DNA of 64,000 nt, from positions 930,001 to 994,000 of the forward strand of contig JADJEH010000001.1 of assembly GCA_016702305.1 (NCBI GenBank), in the 5' to 3' direction. Numbering within the stretch: the first letter of the stretch is position 1; each line of letters opens with the position of its first letter. Under the pieces are notes generated by a model, which had not been told where the DNA came from, ran no database searches, and worked only from the letters and a program-made list of their open reading frames with translations. Origin of the DNA: a bacterium. GTDB taxonomy: Bacteria > Electryoneota > RPQS01. The position numbers and the translations under genes are program-made. Below are positions 43,469 through 50,800 of the stretch, piece by piece.

Positions 43469-44625
43469 CGCGGCATCGGCGCCGCCGCGCGCTGTGTCGC
43501 CACAATTTGCGGCAGTTGTAGAACCAGCTCCGCGACGTCTTCCGGCGTGCTATAACGGCCGAAACTGATGCGCAAGCTCGCACGCGCGTCCTCCGTGGAC
43601 AATCCAAGTGCTGTCATGACATGCGAGGCGCCATGCGCGCCCGCGCTGCACGCCGCGCCAGTGGACACGCAGATACCGCGCATGTCCAGCGCGATCAACA
43701 GCTCTTCCCCGTCACAACCCGATACACGAACATTCAAGATATTGTCCGCTCGCTGCGCCGACCTGCCGTTCACAACCACACCCGGAATCTTGTCGCATAA
43801 GGCCTGCTCGCAGCTATCGCGCAAGGACCTCAGGCGGACCGCATCGCTCGCCATGTTCGCCAGCGCTAACTCCGTAGCCATCCCAAACCCCACGATTCCC
43901 GGCAAATTCTCGGTACCTGTGCGTTTACCCCGTTCCTGACTGCCGCCGTATTGCTTCTGCGCCAATCGCGTCCCCCGCCGCACGATCAGCGCACCAACTC
44001 CTTTGGGACCGTGGATTTTATGCGCGGAGATCGAAATCATGTCTATCGGCAACGCGGCAAAATTCAGCGGTAGTTTGCCAAAGCTCTGCACGCAATCACT
44101 ATGAAACATCACACCATGCTGTTTGCAGAGTCGGCCGATTTCTTCAATGGGCTGCACCGTCCCCAGCTCGTTATTGACGTGCATGACCGAAACAACCACA
44201 GTCTCAGGCCGAATCGCCTCTGCGATCTGTTGCGGATCCACGACGCCGTCCGGGGACACGGGCACAACCGTCAGCATCGCCCCACTCTTGTCCGCGGCCT
44301 TCGCCGCGTCGAGGATCGCGTGGTGTTCGAACGCCGACACGATCAAATGCTTGTGAGCCTTGCTGCTCATGGCCAGCGCGCCCTCGATCGCCCAATTGTC
44401 AGCCTCTGTGCCGCCCGATGTAAAATACACTTCGTCACTGTGGCAATGAGCCAGCCCCGCAATCTGCTGCCGGGCGGTTTCCATGGCCATTTTCGCCTGT
44501 TTACCGCGCTCGTGAACGCTGGACGGATTCCCCCACAGATTCGTCAGGGCGACGCGCATCGCTTCGACCACCTCGGGAGCAGGTGCCGTTGTCGCCGCAT
44601 TATCCAAATAAACAGGCTTGGCCAT
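43465..44625 (-). CDS. nifS: cysteine desulfurase (NifS/IscS family)
   Basis: PLP enzyme turning cysteine into alanine and enzyme-bound persulfide for Fe-S clusters and tRNA thiolation. The 386-residue product shows VYLDNAATTAPAPEVVEAM, NPSSVHERGK, FTSGGTEADNWAIEG, MHVNNELGTVQPI, MISISAHKIHGPKGVGALI (PLP lysine), and GICVSTGAACSAGAHGASHV (catalytic Cys). Length and ends are normal. A TATATT box 8 bases before the ATG and no separate Shine-Dalgarno suggest a leaderless message. It starts the nifS-lipoprotein-mnmA run. Confidence 0.96.
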   Translation of the reverse strand: MAKPVYLDNAATTAPAPEVVEAMRVALTNLWGNPSSVHERGKQAKMAMETARQQIAGLAHCHSDEVYFTSGGTEADNWAIEGALAMSSKAHKHLIVSAFEHHAILDAAKAADKSGAMLTVVPVSPDGVVDPQQIAEAIRPETVVVSVMHVNNELGTVQPIEEIGRLCKQHGVMFHSDCVQSFGKLPLNFAALPIDMISISAHKIHGPKGVGALIVRRGTRLAQKQYGGSQERGKRTGTENLPGIVGFGMATELALANMASDAVRLRSLRDSCEQALCDKIPGVVVNGRSAQRADNILNVRVSGCDGEELLIALDMRGICVSTGAACSAGAHGASHVMTALGLSTEDARASLRISFGRYSTPEDVAELVLQLPQIVATQRAAAPMPR

Positions 44626-44633
44626 AACCTGTA

Positions 44634-44662
44634 AATATACCCATTACCCCTTGAAAATGCAA
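44634..44662 (-). promoter_or_regulatory. candidate promoter of nifS
   Basis: On the minus strand TTGCAT (44662-44657) and TATATT (44639-44634) are 17 bases apart (3/6 and 5/6 matches). The -10 box ends eight bases from the nifS ATG, predicting a leader of zero to a few bases. The -35 box overlaps the palindrome at 44658-44673. Confidence 0.5.
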
Positions 44663-44673
44663 GTTTTCTTGCA
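44658..44673. promoter_or_regulatory. palindrome between divergent promoters, candidate operator
   Basis: TGCAAG-TTTT-CTTGCA is a perfect inverted repeat. One arm overlaps the -35 region of nifS and the other lies 10 bases upstream of the -35 box of the plus-strand gene, so a single bound repressor could control both. The regulator is not identified. Confidence 0.5.
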
Positions 44674-44683
44674 CTCCCTCCCC

Positions 44684-44712
44684 TTGACAAACCTCACCAA
44701 TTTACGTAACTT
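44684..44712 (+). promoter_or_regulatory. candidate promoter of the plus-strand outer-membrane gene
   Basis: TTGACA (44684-44689) matches the -35 consensus perfectly; 17 bases later TAACTT (44707-44712) is a weak -10 box. The ATG at 44723 is only ten bases further and has no Shine-Dalgarno, so transcription would be nearly leaderless. Confidence 0.45.
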
Positions 44713-44722
44713 AACCACAATT

Positions 44723-46174
44723 ATGGGCCCACGACTCCGTCACCTCTCCCTTATGCTCGTCCTGTCGCTCGCCACTGTGGTGCTGGGTCAGGAAGTGCTT
44801 GACCCGGCCTTTGACCCGCCGTTCCGTGGAGGCGCGGGGACGGATGGGCGAATTCGTTGGAATGCTACCATCGGAATGGTCATCATCAACGGCAAGCTCT
44901 ACCAGCAATTCGGCCTGCGCCCGGACATCCCATTAGGTAAGTGGGGTGTCGGCCTGGACCTCACGGTTCGCGTTGATGAAGAGGGCAATCTCAAAGAAGA
45001 TGAGTGGGACGAACCGGAAGATGCCATTGAGAAAATCTACTACATCCGTTACGGTGCGCCCGGTGATCCGCTCTATTTGCGCGTCGGGGCGCTCGACAAT
45101 GTAACACTCGGCTACGGCATCATCATGCGCCGCTACGCTAACACGATTCAGTATCCCGAGGTCAAGCGTGTCGGCGCCTATGTCGAAGGGCAAACCGGCA
45201 AGAACGGTTGGATTAGCTTCCAAGGCATGACGAACAACTTCCGCGAGTTCGACGACCCTGGTGTTATTGCCGGACGCGTCGCGCTGAAACCGCTGCCCAA
45301 ATTCAATCTCACCTTTGGCGGCAGCGTGGGGATGGACGGAAATCAGTACGCCGGTCTGACCGATGATGACGACGACGGCGTGCCAAACCGCCTCGATCTT
45401 TTTGGCGACGTGGACGATTTCGAAAGGCGCGATTCAATCATCGGTCTGCTCGACCCCGCTGAAATTGCGCAGCTGATCGAATGGGGGTACCTACCCAATA
45501 TTTATAAACTCCCCGCGGACTATCGCGGCCGCAAGGATCAGGTTCTGCTCACCGGAGTGGACATCGGCCTGCCCCTCGTCAAGCCCACAAAATTCTCGTT
45601 GTGGGGCTACGGACAGGCGGCGCAGATTCACGACTATGGCTGGGGCTGGTCTTTCCCGGGCCTGCGCGCTGCCTACTACCCGTTTGAAGTCGGAGTTGAG
45701 TACCGCCAATACGAAAAGCAGTTCATCGGTGACTACTTCGATTTCTCCTACGAGCTTGAGCGGGCGCAAGTCATTGGAGATACAACCTACGCGACCAAAG
45801 AGCAGCGTCTGAGCAGCTTAGGCAAGGCCGAAGGCGTGTATGGTGATTTGACAATGTCATTCACAGACATCGGCTACCTGTACGCCTGGGCGCTCGATAT
45901 GCACGGCGAAAACTACCCCAGCGGCAAGACGTTTTTCGGTGAAGCCGCCATCACGCCGCCTGAGAATCTCAGTCGCCTGCGCAAGATCGCCGGCTATTTT
46001 TATCAGCCGAATCAGCCGGAGTTCTTCAATGAACCGGACGACGGAACAATCTACGGCGGCAAGCTCTACGTCGGTGTAGCGCCTAATGTCAATTTGGTGT
46101 ATGATCACCGCGTCACCTATGCCAACGGCGAGCAATATCGCACGGTGCGCATCGAAACTATGATAACGTTCTGA
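44723..46174 (+). CDS. predicted outer-membrane beta-barrel protein of unknown function
   Basis: 483 residues. The signal peptide MGPRLRHLSLMLVLSLATVVLG is followed by a protein rich in alternating aromatic/polar strands typical of an outer-membrane barrel: VGLDLTVRVDEEGNLKED, PLYLRVGALDNVTLGYGIIMRR, FNLTFGGSVGMDGN, AAYYPFEVGVEYRQYEKQF, and a last strand ending RTVRIETMITF with terminal Phe. Near 45360-45397 an acidic loop DDDDDGVPNRLDLFGDVDD resembles Asp-rich calcium-binding repeats. The start is ATG 44723 where the signal peptide begins. It is the first plus-strand gene and overlaps the HAD gene by TGATG. Confidence 0.72.
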   Translation: MGPRLRHLSLMLVLSLATVVLGQEVLDPAFDPPFRGGAGTDGRIRWNATIGMVIINGKLYQQFGLRPDIPLGKWGVGLDLTVRVDEEGNLKEDEWDEPEDAIEKIYYIRYGAPGDPLYLRVGALDNVTLGYGIIMRRYANTIQYPEVKRVGAYVEGQTGKNGWISFQGMTNNFREFDDPGVIAGRVALKPLPKFNLTFGGSVGMDGNQYAGLTDDDDDGVPNRLDLFGDVDDFERRDSIIGLLDPAEIAQLIEWGYLPNIYKLPADYRGRKDQVLLTGVDIGLPLVKPTKFSLWGYGQAAQIHDYGWGWSFPGLRAAYYPFEVGVEYRQYEKQFIGDYFDFSYELERAQVIGDTTYATKEQRLSSLGKAEGVYGDLTMSFTDIGYLYAWALDMHGENYPSGKTFFGEAAITPPENLSRLRKIAGYFYQPNQPEFFNEPDDGTIYGGKLYVGVAPNVNLVYDHRVTYANGEQYRTVRIETMITF

Positions 46175-46853
46175 TGCTGCGCGCGATCCTATGGGATGTC
46201 GGTGGACCGCTGGTAGACGAAGAGCCGATGTATGTGCACTGGGAGGCGGCGGTTGGCACGGTGTATGCGGAAGTCATGGGTCGGCCGCTGACTGCCGAAC
46301 GGTTTGCCGCGGCCAAAGAGTGGTCGCTGCAGTCCTATGCGCCCTACTCCTTTCAGGCGATGCTCTATGACCTGGTTGATCGTGACGAAATGCTGGCCGC
46401 TCGTGCGACAGAACTCTTCTATGCGTCGGTTCCCTCACACTCAGAGCATCTCAATCCGGGCATCGAGGAACTGCTGGAGCAACTCGCCGCGCGCGTCCCG
46501 ATGGCCATTGTCGCTAACCAGCTTAAGGGTCTGCCGGAGCGGCTGCGCCCCTGGGCATTGACGGCTTTTTCGCCCATGTGATTTCCGCGGGTGAGTACGG
46601 ACTTTACAAACCCGATTTGCGCGTCTTTCAGCACGCGCTCGAACGCTTGCGGATCGAGCCGCACGAAGCACTTATGGTTGGCGACCGTCCGGACAACGAC
46701 GTCGTACCCGCCAAATTGCTCGGGATCAAGACTCTGCTGCTCCGCACGGGCTGGTATGAACAACAAAAAATCCGCATGCCATCAGAGCAAGCGGATTACG
46801 TAGTGAATTCCGTCCCGGAAATGTATGCCAAACTACGCGAACTATTTCCTTAG
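46174..46853 (+). pseudogene. HAD-superfamily hydrolase, apparently interrupted by one frameshift
   Basis: Two overlapping reading frames (46174-46581 and 46527-46853) encode one HAD phosphatase. The first has the nucleophile motif ILWDVGGPLVDEE, a helical cap (HSEHLNPGIEELLEQL), and IVANQLKGLPERLRP (motif II). The second continues PLGIDGFFAHVISAGEYGLYKPDLRVF (motif III Lys) and LMVGDRPDNDVVPAKLLGIKTLLL (motif IV Asp-Asp). A missing base in the C run at 46548-46551 would restore one 226-residue protein. Either the gene is broken or the sequence is wrong here. The sequence lacks a standard -1 slippery heptamer. It shares the transcript of the outer-membrane gene. Confidence 0.85.
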
Positions 46854-46865
46854 CGAGAACCTGGG

Positions 46866-47471
46866 TCAGGCCTCCGGCCTGACAGTCAGCAAAAACCCCA
46901 GCAGCTTCATCATCTTTTCGACCGCCTGTCCTCGATGCGACAGGCGGTTTTTTTCGCTCATGTCCAGTTCGGCCAGCGTACGGCCATCCGGCAACTCGAA
47001 CACCGGATCATAGCCAAAGCCTTTAGCCCCGCGACCAGCGCGATTGATCGCACCATCCAAGCGTCCTTCAACGCAATACACTCCATCTTCCGTCACGAGG
47101 CACAGCACGGCTGTGAAGGCCGCCGCACGCTGCTCGTCCGTCACGGCGCTCATCTCGCGCAGGAGCTTCTCACAATTGTCGGCATACGTCGCGTTTTCAC
47201 CGGCGTACCGCGCCGAATACACGCCCGGCGCACCGTTCAGCGCGGCCACTTCGAGCCCCGTGTCGTCAGCCAGCGCCCAATGACCTGTCCCCGAGTGCGC
47301 TTCCCGCGCCTTCTTAATCGCGTTCCCTAACAGGTCCGGCTGGTCCTCCACCGTCGGTGGCAGAGACGAAAAATCCGCGAGGCTCAGTAGCTCGACCGGG
47401 AACCCGGCAAGCTTCTCCTGAATCTCGCGGAACTTATTCGCGTTGTTGGTCGCGACGACGATCCGGCGCAA
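46866..47471 (-). CDS. rdgB: XTP/dITP pyrophosphatase (RdgB/HAM1)
   Basis: House-cleaning enzyme removing non-canonical purine triphosphates, 201 residues. It has VVATNNANKFREIQEKL, LGNAIKKAREAHSGTGHWALADDTGLEVAALNGAPGVYSARYAG (seen as ADDTGLEVAALNG), GYDPVFELPDGRTLAELD, and EKNRLSHRGQAVEKM. Start is TTG 47471, five bases after the small cysteine protein gene. Its 3' end converges with the HAD gene; the codons for KNRLSHRGQA contain a plus-strand terminator hairpin. Confidence 0.96.
   Translation of the reverse strand: MRRIVVATNNANKFREIQEKLAGFPVELLSLADFSSLPPTVEDQPDLLGNAIKKAREAHSGTGHWALADDTGLEVAALNGAPGVYSARYAGENATYADNCEKLLREMSAVTDEQRAAAFTAVLCLVTEDGVYCVEGRLDGAINRAGRGAKGFGYDPVFELPDGRTLAELDMSEKNRLSHRGQAVEKMMKLLGFLLTVRPEA
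46921..46954 (+). terminator. intrinsic terminator for the plus-strand operon, inside rdgB
   Basis: ACCGCCTGTC (46921-46930) and GACAGGCGGT (46939-46948) form a perfect 10-bp GC-rich stem with an eight-base loop, followed by six T residues. It ends the plus-strand transcript about 70 bases after the HAD stop, while its complement codes for a conserved RdgB segment. Confidence 0.85.
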
Positions 47472-47475
47472 CGCT

Positions 47476-47667
47476 TTAGCCGTAGATTGCCGCGCTATTG
47501 CACTTGCACACCTTGACCATCTTCGAGGTCTGGGCGCGGCGGCCGCCTTCGGTCACAAACTCACGCACGCGCACGGAGGCCAGGATATCGTTGCACACCG
47601 GGCAGTGCTTCGCACCCGACGACTTCGTCTTCGACAACTTGTCGGTAAAGGTCTGTTTCTTAGCCAT
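47476..47667 (-). CDS. small four-cysteine protein, putative zinc ribbon
   Basis: 63 residues, beginning MAKKQTFTDKLSKTK. Cys22 and Cys25 (CPVC) and Cys54 and Cys56 (CKC) are spaced like a small metal-binding ribbon. The protein is basic and resembles the size of small ribosomal or RNA-binding proteins, but it is not L33 or L28. ATG 47667 is preceded by GAGAGGAAAG and a near-consensus promoter, suggesting high expression. It is immediately upstream of rdgB. The function is unknown. Confidence 0.8.
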   Translation of the reverse strand: MAKKQTFTDKLSKTKSSGAKHCPVCNDILASVRVREFVTEGGRRAQTSKMVKVCKCNSAAIYG

Positions 47668-47700
47668 TTATACTTTCCTCTCGGTGTTAGGTCGAACGGG

Positions 47701-47729
47701 AATATAGCAATTTCTTCGCCGTTTGTCAA
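47701..47729 (-). promoter_or_regulatory. strong sigma-70-type promoter for the four-cysteine gene and rdgB
   Basis: On the minus strand TTGACA (47729-47724), 17 bases, then TATATT (47706-47701): 6/6 and 5/6 matches, the best promoter in the window. The start codon lies 34 bases downstream of the -10 box. Confidence 0.85.
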
Positions 47730-47803
47730 CCATACGCACGGACAACGTCCCAAGTTCCCAGGAGAATATCGCGTACCGGGTATCACGTGGTGATGATGGT
47801 ATG

Positions 47804-47837
47804 ATAACAAACGCGGCAACCATAAGTGGTCGCCGCG
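47804..47837 (-). terminator. probable terminator of the sigma/anti-sigma operon
   Basis: On the minus strand CGCGGCGACC (47837-47828) pairs with GGTTGCCGCG (47821-47812) as a 10-bp stem with one G-U pair and six-base loop, followed by TTTGTTAT. The T tract is imperfect, so termination may be partial. It lies 33 bases after the anti-sigma stop. Confidence 0.6.
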
Positions 47838-47869
47838 CTCGTAAAACTGCGTTCAGTACGCTGACTGGC

Positions 47870-48367
47870 CTACTTCGGATTCGTGCCCACCGTCTGGTAG
47901 TTCCCCTCGGGAAGCGTGCCCGGCTTAGTCTTGTCCTTCATCGAATCCTGCGTCGCGACCAACTGCTCGGCAGACTGCTCCGGCGTCGTCTGCGGTTCCA
48001 CCGTCTCAACATTCGTCTTGGCTACTTCAACCGGCTGTTCAATCTGCACACCACTGCGCATCGGAGAACCGGAAATGCCCGCGGAACTCGTTCCCGTCAC
48101 GGAGCCAAAGTCGAAGACCACGAAGGACAGCACCATCGCCGCCGCAACTCCGAAGCCCGCGCCCAGCCAGCTCATCTGCCAACCCGAACGCGTCTCGCGC
48201 ACAGGCTTGCCCGACAACCGACGCTCCAAACGAAACTCGAAACCAACCGGACAATTTGCTTTGGGAAGAGATCGCAATGCGTTGCGAACACGCTGCTCAG
48301 ACGGATCCATCCCCGGCTCAGCGTTCCCTGCCATGTTCATCGCACTGTTTTGTTCGGGACTAACCAC
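47870..48367 (-). CDS. putative membrane anti-sigma factor
   Basis: 165 residues. The N-terminal cytoplasmic part is short (about 65 residues), a single membrane helix lies at about 70-88 (WLGAGFGVAAAMVLSFVVFDFG), and the rest (SAGISGSPMRSG ... TVGTNPK) is a low-complexity periplasmic region. The ZAS HxxxCxxC zinc motif is absent; only one Cys occurs before the helix. Identification rests on topology and its place just after the ECF sigma gene. Start is taken as GTG 48367, seven bases after AGGAG; ATG 48382 is an alternative. Confidence 0.65.
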   Translation of the reverse strand: MVSPEQNSAMNMAGNAEPGMDPSEQRVRNALRSLPKANCPVGFEFRLERRLSGKPVRETRSGWQMSWLGAGFGVAAAMVLSFVVFDFGSVTGTSSAGISGSPMRSGVQIEQPVEVAKTNVETVEPQTTPEQSAEQLVATQDSMKDKTKPGTLPEGNYQTVGTNPK

Positions 48368-48394
48368 GATCGGACTCCTCATTCGCCAAATACT

Positions 48395-48961
48395 TTAATA
48401 CAACTTGCAAACGGGTTCTCTCCCTCTGTTAACCCGGGATTTTACCGTGCCCAACGGTACTTTCAATATCTCCGCGATCTCCTCATAAGACGGGTCCTGC
48501 ACATCACGCAGCAACACGGCCTCCTTGAAGTGAAACGGCAGTTTGTCAATCTCACGCAGAATCAGCTCCGTGCGAACACGACCATCCACGTGCTTCTCAA
48601 CGTCTACACTCTGATCTACGATATCGTAGTCGCGCTCTTCATTTCCCTTCGAACTGATAGAGAAGAAGTTGCGCACCTTCCGCCGCCGCATTTCAGTCTT
48701 CGCCAAATTAGACGCTATTGTATAGATCCACGTCGAGAACTTGGCCACCTGATGATAGCGGTGCTTGTTCCGGTAAACCCGGACAAAGGTCTCCTGAACG
48801 ATATCCTCACTAAAGAGCGTGTCCCCCAGCAGCCGGACCACAAAGTTATAGAGCGGGTCACGGTAGCGCCGGACAATTTCGTCGAACGCCGCGGCATCTT
48901 CCTGCTGAAAGGCCGCGATCAGTTCCTCGTCTGTGAGGGATGCGATCGGCTTGTTGTTCAT
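48395..48961 (-). CDS. ECF-family RNA polymerase sigma factor (RpoE-like)
   Basis: 188 residues. Sigma-2: DEIVRRYRDPLYNFVVRLLGD and EDIVQETFVRVYRNKHRY, with FSTWIYTIASNLAKTEMRRRK (the core-binding and -10 helix region). A linker follows, then sigma-4: IDKLPFHFKEAVLLRDVQDPSYEEIAEILKVPLGTVKSRVNRGR, seen as SYEEIAEILKVPLGTVKSRV. The final helix is short (ends REPVCKLY). Such factors answer envelope stress when an anti-sigma is degraded, in which RseP may assist. It starts at ATG 48961 just after holA. Confidence 0.93.
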   Translation of the reverse strand: MNNKPIASLTDEELIAAFQQEDAAAFDEIVRRYRDPLYNFVVRLLGDTLFSEDIVQETFVRVYRNKHRYHQVAKFSTWIYTIASNLAKTEMRRRKVRNFFSISSKGNEERDYDIVDQSVDVEKHVDGRVRTELILREIDKLPFHFKEAVLLRDVQDPSYEEIAEILKVPLGTVKSRVNRGREPVCKLY

Positions 48962-48964
48962 TGC

Positions 48965-50049
48965 CTACCTGACATACTCCCGCTGATTTACGTTGGTTCC
49001 GTGTGAGCCGACTTTTTTCGCGCTGCACGCGGACCATAACCACTCATATATTAATGACCTGACATCCGAGCCTTTTGACTTTGCGTGCATCTCAATTTGA
49101 AGAATATTCAACTGAAGGTCCTGCATACGAGTCTCCCCCAATCTCTGCGAGGCACGGATAAAATCATTTTTCTTAAAGACTTGGCCACCAAGACCCGCCT
49201 GAAACTCGGCCTCCGTCGCCCGCCGTGCCGCTAAGCCACCACAAAGCCATATCCGCGATGCCGCCGAGCGCAACCGCCCCACAAGGGCAAGTTCCTCCAT
49301 CCCTTGTCCAATAATTCACGAGCCTCGCGCAAAACTCGGGAGGCGTTACCGGCCAACAGGGCATCGTCAAACCCGAACATCTCAACCTCGGCCGTAATGC
49401 CCGTGGCCCGCATCACCATCTCAACAGTGATCTCAGGCTCAACGCCGGCGTATAGAATCAAATCGCTCAAGCTTCGCTCGAAGATCCCGCAGTTGCGAGG
49501 TCGAAGTCTCCAGTAGATATTCCACGGCGCCTACGGCAATTCGCTTGTCGTGCAGCGCGGTAAACGCCCGCACGAATTTCGCGTTCTCCTCTGTGCGCAG
49601 TTCAAAGAACCAATAGCCGCTCGTGTCATTTTGCAGTGCCGTTTGCTCGCGCTTGCCCGGCTTGCGCTCGAGCGGCTGTATCATTACCAGGCTCGTCGTC
49701 GGTGATGGATCCGCCGTGTATCGCTTCACAAGGCCGTGCTTCGCCTCATCCGAACGCAGGTCATCAAAGTCATTCAACACCACGACTCGCCGCGCACCGA
49801 ACATCGGCAACGCCACCAACTGCGAGTTCAGGTCCTTGATGTCAATCGCGCCCGCTTCGCATTCAAAATAATCGAAGTCAGAATTGGCCCCCGCCAGTAG
49901 ATGCGTCAGCAGCGCAGTCTTCGCTTCGCTCAAGAGATACTCTTCCGTACCCCAAGCACGACGGCCGGAAATGTCTCACCGCGGGTGATCGCCTGCGCCA
50001 GCCGCCGGAATACCGGGACCGATTCAGCCAGCCAGTTCAAACTGCTCAC
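48965..50049 (-). pseudogene. holA: DNA polymerase III delta subunit (holA), three apparent frameshifts
   Basis: The clamp-loader subunit is spread over four frames that together give a complete protein. Frame pieces in order: RLAQAITRGETFPAVVL, then WGTEEYLLSEAKTALL to RDLRAKLER (49439-49970), then LILYAGVEPEITVEMVMRATG to ARELLDKG, then MEELALVGRLRSAASRIWL to the stop at 48965. Breaks fit single-base changes in homopolymers at about 49950-49955, 49460-49462 and 49301-49303. HolA is normally essential, so sequence error is more likely than true loss. The start is uncertain (GTG 50049 or TTG 50040, overlapping the peptidase gene end). Confidence 0.85.
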
Positions 50050-50779
50050 GGGCGGATGCTCGCACGAATTGCTCGAATAGCTTGGACTGCTGCGGAAACG
50101 ATCGCATCCGCTCCGGATGCCACTGCACGGACAGCACAAACGGATGCGTCACATGCTCAAAGACCTCAATGATCCCCTCTTCACTCCATCCGGTCGCCAC
50201 GAGTTTATCTGATAGTCTGTCCACGCATTGATGATGGAAGCTGTTCACTTCGACCGTCTCCGCGCGGAACACGCGGTGAGCCAGACTGTTTTCCAGCAGT
50301 GTAACCGTATGTGCGATTGCGACGGTCCCCGGAGGCTGCAAGTGGTGCACAGATCCCAACTGCGTCGGAATGTCCTGGATCAGCGTGCCGCCCAATAACA
50401 CATTGAGAGTTTGATGCCCGCGGCAGATCGCGAAGACCGGTTTTTCACGCTCGAGGAAATACTCCAGAAAACGAAACTCGAACTCGTCACGCTCGAATAC
50501 CGGCATCTGCTCCGTCGGCAGCATCTCTTGGCCATAGCGGCTCGCGTGAATATCTGTTCCGCCAATTAGCATCAATCCATCCACGTGATCTGCGTGGCGC
50601 CGCATCTGATCGCGGTTCTCCGTAAAGCTTAGCACTATCGGCAACCCGCCGGCAGCCTCAAGACATTCGATGTAATTCAGGTCGCAAAAATTGATGCGGC
50701 CTGCTGGCGCAAATGTGCGCGTCGGATCCGGGCCGGCATAGCCGGGCGAAATACCAATAATCGGAGGATTGCCGTTCAT
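50024..50779 (-). CDS. class I glutamine-amidotransferase-like peptidase (C26 family)
   Basis: Gamma-glutamyl hydrolase type, 251 residues. Motifs: IIGISPGYAG, VDGLMLIGGTDIHASRYG, KPVFAICRGHQTLNVLLGG (nucleophile Cys in the ICRGHQ elbow), VNSFHHQCV, and FVLSVQWHPERM (His and Glu of the triad). It resembles PuuD and other gamma-glutamyl-GABA hydrolases. The substrate could be gamma-glutamyl peptides or polyamine conjugates. It follows uppP by 21 bases; no putrescine genes are near. Confidence 0.88.
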   Translation of the reverse strand: MNGNPPIIGISPGYAGPDPTRTFAPAGRINFCDLNYIECLEAAGGLPIVLSFTENRDQMRRHADHVDGLMLIGGTDIHASRYGQEMLPTEQMPVFERDEFEFRFLEYFLEREKPVFAICRGHQTLNVLLGGTLIQDIPTQLGSVHHLQPPGTVAIAHTVTLLENSLAHRVFRAETVEVNSFHHQCVDRLSDKLVATGWSEEGIIEVFEHVTHPFVLSVQWHPERMRSFPQQSKLFEQFVRASAREQFELAG

Positions 50780-50800
50780 TTATTGCCGCAGTTATTAGAA

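Noticed and set aside
46566..46574. Programmed -1 frameshifting in the HAD gene
   Set aside because: The T run is not arranged as a zero-frame slippery heptamer, and similar breaks cluster nearby in unrelated genes.
47723..49006. 427-codon plus-strand reading frame
   Set aside because: Antisense to the sigma/anti-sigma genes; it is rich in Arg/His/Leu and lacks domain signatures.
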